Origin: Kingella denitrificans ATCC 33394
GTDB lineage: Bacteria > Pseudomonadota > Gammaproteobacteria > Burkholderiales > Neisseriaceae
Length of the DNA stretch: 64,000 nt
NCBI RefSeq assembly: GCF_000190695.1
Contig: NZ_GL870929.1
Location: forward strand, 578,611 to 642,610
Direction of reading: 5' to 3'
Each line of letters begins with the position of its first letter. The stretch's first letter is position 1. Below are positions 42,865-49,304 of this stretch, piece by piece. The notes beneath the pieces are model-generated. The model ran no database searches. It had not been told where the DNA came from and saw only the letters and a program-made list of their open reading frames with translations. A program made the translations under genes and the position numbers.

Positions 42865-43506
42865 ATGATCGCCATTGTTCTGTTTATTTTTCTGATTATC
42901 TGGATTCTGCTAACCAAATTCGCCATGAAAATCGGCAGGTATCTGTTCCGCCGTTTCCGACCCGACAACCCCCGTGCGGAACGGTGGGGCGCGTTTTGGG
43001 GATTTATGCTGGCGATGGGCTGGGTGTTCGTTTATTGGACGGTGGAAGCAGTAATCGTCCGTATTTATGCGGCAGAAATGTGCAAGCAGGCGGGGATTAC
43101 GGTTTATGTGGCGCCGGAGCAATGGAGGAGTCTCACGAAGGAAAGTGCGGATAATTTGAGAAAAAATGCCCCTTTTTCATTTAAAAAAAATGTTTCTTTT
43201 CCCTTTAAAGAAGATAGTATCGTATTCGATGGGCACGAATTTCAATTTTCTTATTCTTCTTCATTGTTGAATGATATATATACTTTTATTTCAAAAGAGG
43301 TAAACTATACATTTCTGCACTATCAAATATATTTTGATAAAAAGTTTCAGGTGATTCTATTTAAAAATATAAGTACCTCCACACGTTACGCACCTGTTGG
43401 GAGCTCCTATAAATTTTGGATAGATAATACGCCTAGGTGCGATAGCGATGCATTTAAGTATTTCTCTCAATATTATTTAATTTCTCAACCAGCCTATAAA
43501 GGGTAA
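42865..43506 (+). CDS. 2-TM membrane protein of unknown function, mosaic composition
   Basis: The 213-residue product has two membrane helices (about 2-20 and 45-66) and a C-terminal soluble domain with many aromatic residues and no recognisable motif. The first 270 bp have ordinary composition, while from about 43137 the sequence becomes strongly AT-rich to the stop. That break lies inside the gene and suggests that a foreign C-terminal half was joined to a resident N-terminal half. It is followed after 4 nt by another truncated frame at 43511. Confidence 0.65.
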   Translation: MIAIVLFIFLIIWILLTKFAMKIGRYLFRRFRPDNPRAERWGAFWGFMLAMGWVFVYWTVEAVIVRIYAAEMCKQAGITVYVAPEQWRSLTKESADNLRKNAPFSFKKNVSFPFKEDSIVFDGHEFQFSYSSSLLNDIYTFISKEVNYTFLHYQIYFDKKFQVILFKNISTSTRYAPVGSSYKFWIDNTPRCDSDAFKYFSQYYLISQPAYKG

Positions 43507-43510
43507 TATC

Positions 43511-43597
43511 ATGGCAAACATCAATGTCTCTGATTATGTTTTACTGGCAGAAGCCAGCTATGCCGATTCCCCTACCAAAGCCATCACAAATCACTAG
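43511..43597 (+). pseudogene. truncated N-terminal fragment of a larger protein (effector-like?)
   Basis: This 28-codon frame reads MANINVSDYVLLAEASYADS and then PTKAITNH before TAG. The MANINVSDY(V/A)LLAEASYAD pattern resembles N-termini of large alpha/beta-hydrolase-like secreted proteins in Neisseriaceae (memory, not a search). The 42 bp after the stop show no continuation, and a paired DUS follows at 43639. Like 42671, it directly follows a 2-TM gene. Confidence 0.5.
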
Positions 43598-43638
43598 AAC
43601 AACCCCATTCCTTACCCAAACCTGCCGTCCGCCGTTTC

Positions 43639-43682
43639 AAAAGCAGCCTGCACTTCAAACGTTCAAAGTGCAGGCTGCTTTC
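43639..43682. terminator. paired-DUS hairpin
   Basis: AAAAGCAGCCTGCACTT and its complement form a stem with a 10-nt loop between the accessory patch and the convergent flavoprotein gene. Confidence 0.82.
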
Positions 43683-43728
43683 TTTATTCAATCGAGCTAC
43701 ACGTCCGCCGCCCGTGCAGGCTGCCGCC

Positions 43729-45366
43729 CTAGTCCAACAGCCGCTGCGCCGCCTGAACGCCCCAATGCACGGCTTCTTCAAACACGGAATAGCTGCTCAA
43801 ATCGCTGTGTGCGAATTGCAGGCGCGAATGGTGGCCGCGCAGTTGCAGCAGCAGCGGATTGGAAAGATAGCCCACCGCCGGCACCGCCATGGCATGCGCG
43901 CGCACGGCAATGTCCACATGCACAACGGCGCGCCAAAATACTTTGCCGTAAACCGCCAGTAAATCTTCTGCCGCCAAAGCGAGCAAATCTTCATCGGCGG
44001 CGTGCAGCAACTGGCGGCGTACTTGGTCGGGCGGTGCGTGGTTCAGCGCGCGGTAGGCCGTGAAAATCGTCTGTTCGGGCTTGGCAACGCGAATTGCCTG
44101 ATGGCTTGCCACCACATAGCCCAGTGCGGGCGAGCCGTAGCGGATGTTGTCCCACGCCAGTTCGGTATGCGCAGCTTCATTGGGGAAACGGCGCAACACA
44201 AAATTGCCGACCAGCCACGGCGCGCTTTGCGGCAATGGGTTTTGCGCGGCGAAACCGTATCGTTCAGCATGGCGCAGCACCCGTTTCGCCACTGCCAGCG
44301 GCATGGCGCAAATCACGTTTTTCGCGCGTATCAAATGCGTTTTGCCGTTTTGCGTGTGACGCAGATGCACGTTCACCGCATCGCTCTGCTCTTCCACAGA
44401 CAATGCGACGGCCGGCACGCTGGCAGGCTGCCGCAATGCGTATTCGGCGGTATCGGGGAAATCGGCCAATTCCTGCAAACCGATGAACTGCCTGAGTTTT
44501 TCGGCAATGTGGTTCAGGCCGTCCGCCCACGTGAGCACGGCGGCGTTTTCGTTACCCCGCGCGGCGAAATAATGCAGCCCGGCAAAGGCGGACACCTGCG
44601 CCACGCCCTGCCCGTAGTCGTCGCGGCAGCAATAGTCCAAATACCACCACAGCACGGGCGATTGGTAGCCCTGCTGTTTCATCCATTGCGCGAAGGTGAT
44701 GCGGTCGAGCTGCCGCCATTCTTCCGCTGCGGAACTCAACGCCACCGGCATGGCAAAGGCTTTGTTGCCCGACGCATCTTTGGCGTGGCGCAATGTGGCG
44801 ATGTATTGGAAAAAGCGTTGCGTGTCTGCGTCTTGGCGGGGCAGCAGGCCGCTGTGCCATGCGCCGTCCGCCCACACGCGCTCGTCGGGCTGGTGCACCA
44901 AATCCATGTCGGAATAGATGGGATGGGTGAGCGGGTTGCTGCCTTGGATAATGCCCAAATCATGCAGCATTTGCCGCACATGTATGCTTTCGGCGGAGGA
45001 CTGCGGCAGATAATGCGCGCCTGCAGGCGCGTGCAGGCTGCTTTTGGATTCGCCGAATGTGTATGCCGCCTGGTTGCCGTTGCGCTCGAAGCCTTCGGCC
45101 AGCAGGATGTTTCGCTGCCCGTTCCGAACCAGCCACCATGCGGCGGACAATGCGGCCGCTCCGCTGCCCAAAATCAGCGTGTCGCAGCTTTGCTCGCGCG
45201 AATGGGTCAGCGGCAACTGTGCGTCGCGCAGGGCGTGCGCCAAAGGCAGGCCGATGCGCCGCACCGACACGCTCGGTTGATGATTGCTGCGCCGAAGCTG
45301 CCACCAAGCCGCGGTTGCCGTGCCGGCCGCCAATGCGGAATAGCTGAGGAATTGTCGCCGGTTCAT
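43729..45366 (-). CDS. Tat-signal FAD-dependent oxidoreductase (amine oxidase-like)
   Basis: The 545-residue product starts NRRQFLSYSALAAGTATAAWW, a Tat-like signal with RR and a hydrophobic core, so it is probably exported folded with its cofactor. The FAD-binding GXGXXG-type segment LILGSGAAALSAAWWLVRNG follows (about 64-83). The C-terminal part lies in the NAD(P)/amine-oxidase superfamily, but conserved substrate residues cannot be assigned by eye. A DUS is read as SKSSLHAPAG. It lies 31 nt downstream of mnmA on the same strand. Confidence 0.78.
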   Translation of the reverse strand: MNRRQFLSYSALAAGTATAAWWQLRRSNHQPSVSVRRIGLPLAHALRDAQLPLTHSREQSCDTLILGSGAAALSAAWWLVRNGQRNILLAEGFERNGNQAAYTFGESKSSLHAPAGAHYLPQSSAESIHVRQMLHDLGIIQGSNPLTHPIYSDMDLVHQPDERVWADGAWHSGLLPRQDADTQRFFQYIATLRHAKDASGNKAFAMPVALSSAAEEWRQLDRITFAQWMKQQGYQSPVLWWYLDYCCRDDYGQGVAQVSAFAGLHYFAARGNENAAVLTWADGLNHIAEKLRQFIGLQELADFPDTAEYALRQPASVPAVALSVEEQSDAVNVHLRHTQNGKTHLIRAKNVICAMPLAVAKRVLRHAERYGFAAQNPLPQSAPWLVGNFVLRRFPNEAAHTELAWDNIRYGSPALGYVVASHQAIRVAKPEQTIFTAYRALNHAPPDQVRRQLLHAADEDLLALAAEDLLAVYGKVFWRAVVHVDIAVRAHAMAVPAVGYLSNPLLLQLRGHHSRLQFAHSDLSSYSVFEEAVHWGVQAAQRLLD

Positions 45367-45397
45367 ATTGGCCGTCCCAAGTGCAGGCTGCTTTGGT

Positions 45398-46489
45398 TCA
45401 CAGCAAAATCAACGGTTTGTCGGTGGCGGTGATAATGCCGCCGCCCAAGCAGACTTCGCCGTCGTACAACACGGCCGACTGCCCGTGCGTTACCGCCCAT
45501 TGCGGCTCGTCAAACTGCAATTCGGCCGTATCGTCCGACAAATACTGCAACGTGCAGGCTGCATCAGTCATGCGGTAGCGCGTTTTGCAGGTGTAGCGGC
45601 CTTCACGCGGTTTTTCGGGCAGCGTCCAGCTCAACTGATTCATTTGCAGGGAGCGGGTGTACAGCAGTTCGTGGTCGTGCCCCTGCACCACCAAAAGTTC
45701 GTTTTTCGGCAGGTTTTTGCCCGCCACGAACCACGGTTCGCCCGCACCGCCGATGCCCAAGCCTTTGCGCTGGCCGATGGTGTAAAACGTCAGCCCCACA
45801 TGTTCGCCGACAATTTTGCCTTCGGGCGTGACCATGTTGCCGTTATGCGTGGGCAGGTATTTTTGCAGGAATTCGCGGAACGGCCGCTCGCCGATAAAGC
45901 AGATGCCGGTGCTGTCTTTCTTGGCGGCGGTGGGCAGGCCGAATTCGACCGCCAAACGGCGCACTTCAGGCTTTTCTAAATGCCCCAGCGGAAACAGGGC
46001 TTTTTGCAGCTGATACGGTTGCAGGCGGTACAGGAAATAGCTTTGGTCTTTGTTGCCGTCCGCGCCGCGCAGCAGGTAATGCACGCCGTCGCGCACTTCT
46101 TTGCGTGCATAATGGCCGGTGGCAATCGCTTCCGCGCCTTCGGCCACCGCGTAATCCAAAAAACATTTGAATTTGATTTCGGCATTGCACAGCACATCGG
46201 GATTCGGCGTCCTGCCGGCCTGATATTCCTGCAAAAAATAGGCAAACACTTTGTCTTTGTATTGCGCGGCGAAGTTCACGATATCGATGTCGATGCCGAC
46301 AATATCCGCCACGGCCATCGCGTCCAGCGAATCCTGTTTGATGCTGCAATATTCGTCGCTGTCGTCGTCTTCCCAGTTCTGCATGAACACGCCGCGCACG
46401 TTTGCACCGCCGCGTTTGAGCAGCGCCGCGGTTACCGATGAATCCACGCCGCCGGAAAGCCCCACAACAATATTCTGATTCTTATACAT
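45398..46489 (-). CDS. mnmA: tRNA 2-thiouridylase MnmA
   Basis: MnmA makes s2U34 in Lys, Glu and Gln tRNAs. The 363-residue product has the PP-loop VVGLSGGVDSSVTAALL (8-24), NPDVLCNAEIKF with the first catalytic Cys and STGICFIGERPFREF with the second, and GQRKGLGIGG. I chose ATG 46489; an upstream in-frame ATG would add a DUS-derived peptide. It is followed after 31 nt by the Tat flavoprotein gene. Confidence 0.97.
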   Translation of the reverse strand: MYKNQNIVVGLSGGVDSSVTAALLKRGGANVRGVFMQNWEDDDSDEYCSIKQDSLDAMAVADIVGIDIDIVNFAAQYKDKVFAYFLQEYQAGRTPNPDVLCNAEIKFKCFLDYAVAEGAEAIATGHYARKEVRDGVHYLLRGADGNKDQSYFLYRLQPYQLQKALFPLGHLEKPEVRRLAVEFGLPTAAKKDSTGICFIGERPFREFLQKYLPTHNGNMVTPEGKIVGEHVGLTFYTIGQRKGLGIGGAGEPWFVAGKNLPKNELLVVQGHDHELLYTRSLQMNQLSWTLPEKPREGRYTCKTRYRMTDAACTLQYLSDDTAELQFDEPQWAVTHGQSAVLYDGEVCLGGGIITATDKPLILL

Positions 46490-46539
46490 TTTTATTATCT
46501 CAACAATAAAATTACCCGCCCATTTTAACACAAGCCGAA

Positions 46540-46586
46540 GTGCAGGCTGCTTTTGCGGTTTTGTCACCCCGAAAAGCAGCCTGCAC
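46540..46586. repeat. reversed paired DUS
   Basis: GTGCAGGCTGCTTTT and its complement are arranged with the T-rich sides inside, spaced by 17 nt, upstream of mnmA. Confidence 0.65.
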
Positions 46587-46599
46587 CCCGCTGAAACGG

Positions 46600-46634
46600 C
46601 CAGCCCGAAAACAGGTGTTCCGTTTTCGGGCTGG
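46600..46634. terminator. strong 13-bp hairpin, non-DUS
   Basis: CCAGCCCGAAAAC pairs perfectly with GTTTTCGGGCTGG across a 9-nt loop. It lies 23 nt beyond the stop of the 46658 gene and could terminate that gene, although no U run follows it. Confidence 0.6.
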
Positions 46635-46657
46635 CATTGGCGGCGGCGCGTCGTCCG

Positions 46658-47089
46658 TCAGTGTTTTTGAATCAGGTTCAGATAGGTTTCCGCGCATTTG
46701 AAACCGAAGCCGACATAAGCGCGGTTCAGCTCTTCGTATTTCACGTCCGCCTCGGTGCGGCCGCCTCGGCTCAACGCCGTGTTCAAATGCCCCAAGTGCG
46801 CCGCCGCATGGCCGATTTCCGCCAGCGCCAAAACCAGCGCGGTTTGGTTGTCGTCCAAATCGCCCACTTCCTCCACCAAATGCGACATCACGCGAAACCA
46901 GCGTTTCGTGCCCAAATCGATGTCCAATTCGCCGTCGGCAAATTTGCGGTAGTCGCGCAGGGCGGATTGCACGTGAAATTGCGTGCGCGGGTGGACGGCC
47001 CAGTCATACGACGCGGCCAGGTCGATGGTGCGGTTGTAGTAATCGTATAATTCGTCTAGGGAATATTCCGGGATATCATAAAGTTGCAT
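46658..47089 (-). CDS. helical protein of unknown family, paralog A
   Basis: The 143-residue product is predicted helical and shares about 40-45% of residues (by eye) with the 48499 gene over its last 100 residues: FADGELDIDLGTKRWFRVM vs FISGELGTDEGAKLWFKKL, then EEVGDL/EEVGDM, AEIGHAAAHLGHLNTALSRG vs AEVAHAASHMGHVNMALSRG. I recognise no domain. The conserved His residues (GHAAAHLGH) could bind metal, which is speculation. The ATG at 47089 has AAGGAC upstream. Confidence 0.72.
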   Translation of the reverse strand: MQLYDIPEYSLDELYDYYNRTIDLAASYDWAVHPRTQFHVQSALRDYRKFADGELDIDLGTKRWFRVMSHLVEEVGDLDDNQTALVLALAEIGHAAAHLGHLNTALSRGGRTEADVKYEELNRAYVGFGFKCAETYLNLIQKH

Positions 47090-47171
47090 GGTTTTGTCCT
47101 TGTTGGCTTTTGTTTTCGGGGTACAGCCCGCCTTCAAAGCAGCCTGCACTTTTTGCGGGTTTCACCGACTG

Positions 47172-47277
47172 TATAGTGGATTAAAATAAAAATAAGACAA
47201 GGCGGCGAGCCGCAAGGCGTACAAATAGTACGTCAAGGCGAGCCAACGCCGTATCATTGCGATTTTAATCCACTATA
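47172..47277. repeat. Correia-type repeat (CREE-like MITE), copy 3
   Basis: This 106-bp element starts TATAGTGGATTAAAAT and ends ATTTTAATCCACTATA. It lies 11 nt beyond the chorismatase-like stop and is inverted relative to copy 4 at 49133. Confidence 0.88.
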
Positions 47278-47288
47278 TTTTTGCCCGT

Positions 47289-48473
47289 TTATTGGCGGCG
47301 GATATGGGCAACGGCTTCCAATTCAACCAGCAAATCGTCGCGGCAGACATCGCCCACCGTGTACACCACCGGCACGCCGGGCAGCTGTTTCTCGCACTCG
47401 CGGCGCACGGTTTCGTAATCTGCCGCGTGTTTCACATAAGCCCGCACCACCGCCAAATCGGTCAGCTTCGCGCCGAATCCGGCAAAACCGGCGTTGGCGA
47501 AATTTTCCGCGCTAATCAGCGTGGCGATGTTCAGCAGGGTTTCTTCGGTCTGCTTGGCCGTATTGCCGATATGCTGCGTTTCGGACGCGGTAATCGATGC
47601 GGTGCCGGAAATGTACACGGCGGCCTGGTTATCGTACACCACCGCCATGGCGCGAGCGAATTTCGGCGTCTCGGGGCTGTAATGGCGCGCATAATCGAAA
47701 GCGGGCGTTTGGCGCGGATTTTCCAGCGGCAGGGTAAACACGTCTTTGCGCTCGGTCAGCAGCGCGCTGCACGACAACGCCACGTCTTCGCCGTCCATGC
47801 CGATACCGGTGGAAGCGGGATACACATCGAATGCAGGCTGCTTTTGCAGCGTATCGCGCAAAAACCGCACACCGTCAAACGCCACCGTGCGGGCGCGGTT
47901 CAGCTCTTTATAACGCTGGATGCCGTCTGCGCTGCGCGAATCGGGGGCGACAATGCTGCCCATGTAAAACCATGTGCGGAACACCTGCGCCAAGCCCGCG
48001 CCGCCTTGTGCCAGCAAGCGTTTGTTTTCATTCAGCACGTCCAATGTGTCGGCAAACGCGTTTTCACCCAATGCCGCCCTGCCCTGCAATGCGTCGCCGT
48101 GCGTGTGCACAAACGTGATGCCGTCGTGCCGCACCAGTGTCAGACCGTCGTTTTCCTGCGCCACTTGCGCGCCCGAAACGGCGGTAATTTCCACCGCCAG
48201 CAGTTTGCCGTCGGCCGGCGGCTGGCTGACAAACGCGGTTTGCGGCAGGTTGCGTTCGAGGGCGGCTTGGAATTGGCGGCGGAATTCGCCTGCCACGGCG
48301 TTCAGCTGCTCCGCGTCGCGGAAAAACACCGTTTGGCGCACGATGTGCGTATCTGCAGGCTGCTTTTGAAGCCACGCGCGGGTTTGCTCGGCAATATCGG
48401 CGGCCTGTTCCGCATAATCCGCGCCGTGTTGCGGCACAATCACGGTATAGGCATATCGGGTGTTTTGCGTCAT
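47289..48473 (-). CDS. chorismatase-like protein (FkbO/Hyg5/XanB2 type)
   Basis: The 394-residue product has FRTWFYMGSIV, YPASTGIGMDGED, PLENPRQTPAFDYARHYSPETPKFARAM and ISGTASITASETQHIGNT, the motif order I associate with chorismatases of the FkbO/Hyg5/XanB2 group, whose two halves are RidA-like folds. Members hydrolyse chorismate to 3- or 4-hydroxybenzoate or a dihydrodiol; which product is made here cannot be read. AGGAG precedes ATG 48473. It lies 25 nt downstream of paralog B and upstream of paralog A, with Correia elements on both sides. Confidence 0.78.
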   Translation of the reverse strand: MTQNTRYAYTVIVPQHGADYAEQAADIAEQTRAWLQKQPADTHIVRQTVFFRDAEQLNAVAGEFRRQFQAALERNLPQTAFVSQPPADGKLLAVEITAVSGAQVAQENDGLTLVRHDGITFVHTHGDALQGRAALGENAFADTLDVLNENKRLLAQGGAGLAQVFRTWFYMGSIVAPDSRSADGIQRYKELNRARTVAFDGVRFLRDTLQKQPAFDVYPASTGIGMDGEDVALSCSALLTERKDVFTLPLENPRQTPAFDYARHYSPETPKFARAMAVVYDNQAAVYISGTASITASETQHIGNTAKQTEETLLNIATLISAENFANAGFAGFGAKLTDLAVVRAYVKHAADYETVRRECEKQLPGVPVVYTVGDVCRDDLLVELEAVAHIRRQ

Positions 48474-48498
48474 ATTGTTCTCCTTTTTTTTCCGCCAA

Positions 48499-48981
48499 TC
48501 AGGCGGCCCTTTCTTCGGCAAATTCAAAATAAGCAGGAATGCTTTTGTCTGCCAAGCGTAAAAATTCGTCCACGCCTTTGAAGGCGAAATTCACATAAGC
48601 GGTTTGCAGTTTCACATATTCCGCATCGGCGGGGGTGCGGTTGCCGCGGCTCAGCGCCATGTTCACGTGCCCCATGTGCGATGCCGCGTGCGCCACTTCC
48701 GCCGCCGCCAAAATATAGGCCGACTGCGCCGGCGTCATATCGCCCACTTCTTCCGCCAGTTTGGTCAGCTTCTTGAACCACAGCTTCGCGCCTTCATCCG
48801 TGCCCAATTCGCCCGAAATAAAGCGGCGCAAATGGCCGATAGCCTGCTGCACGGTGGGCAGCGCGCGCTTGTGGGCATACTCGGTGTGCTGCTCGATAAT
48901 GTCCACGCCTTGGCCCAAGCGTTGGTAAAGTTCGGCCAGCGGCGTGCTGTCGCTCACCGAAAAAAGTATATGTTTGCTCAT
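48499..48981 (-). CDS. helical protein of unknown family, paralog B
   Basis: This 160-residue protein is related to paralog A (46658) across its last 110 residues, including the AEVAHAASHMGHVNMALSRGNRTPADAEY region. The N-terminal 40 residues differ. I see no known domain, signal peptide or membrane helix. It is the first gene of a probable two-gene operon with the chorismatase-like gene; an A/T palindrome lies upstream. Confidence 0.72.
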   Translation of the reverse strand: MSKHILFSVSDSTPLAELYQRLGQGVDIIEQHTEYAHKRALPTVQQAIGHLRRFISGELGTDEGAKLWFKKLTKLAEEVGDMTPAQSAYILAAAEVAHAASHMGHVNMALSRGNRTPADAEYVKLQTAYVNFAFKGVDEFLRLADKSIPAYFEFAEERAA

Positions 48982-49082
48982 GGCGGTGTCCCGTTTCGTT
49001 CTGTTTGGAATGCCGCCATCTTAATGCGGACGAATCCGCCTTTCCAAGAATATTTGATAATATCCTTTATTCTTTAATCAGT

Positions 49083-49095
49083 TATATTCAATATA
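49083..49095. promoter_or_regulatory. A/T palindrome upstream of paralog B
   Basis: TATATT C AATATA is a perfect inverted repeat about 100 nt upstream of the paralog B start and 38 bp from a Correia element. It could be a regulator site. No regulator gene is nearby. Confidence 0.35.
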
Positions 49096-49132
49096 GCCAA
49101 ATCGAATAACCCAACGCCATGTTTTTTGAAGA

Positions 49133-49238
49133 TATAGTGAATTAAAATCGCAATGATATGGCGTTGGCTCGCCTTGACGTACTACTTGTACGCCTTGCAG
49201 CTCGCCGCCTTGTCTCATTTTTATTTTAATCCACTATA
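49133..49238. repeat. Correia-type repeat (CREE-like MITE), copy 4
   Basis: This 106-bp element starts TATAGTGAATTAAAAT, ends ATTTTAATCCACTATA, and is in the orientation of copy 1 and inverted relative to copy 3. It directly abuts a paired-DUS hairpin. Confidence 0.88.
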
Positions 49239-49239
49239 A

Positions 49240-49284
49240 AAAAGCAGCCTGCACTTCCGTTTTCGCAAAGTGCAGGCTGCTTTT
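49240..49284. terminator. paired-DUS hairpin after pepN
   Basis: AAAAGCAGCCTGCACTT and its complement form a 17-bp stem with an 11-nt loop, starting one base after the Correia element and ending 20 nt before the pepN stop. Confidence 0.85.
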
Positions 49285-49304
49285 TCATGCTGCCCAAAAC
49301 CGCC

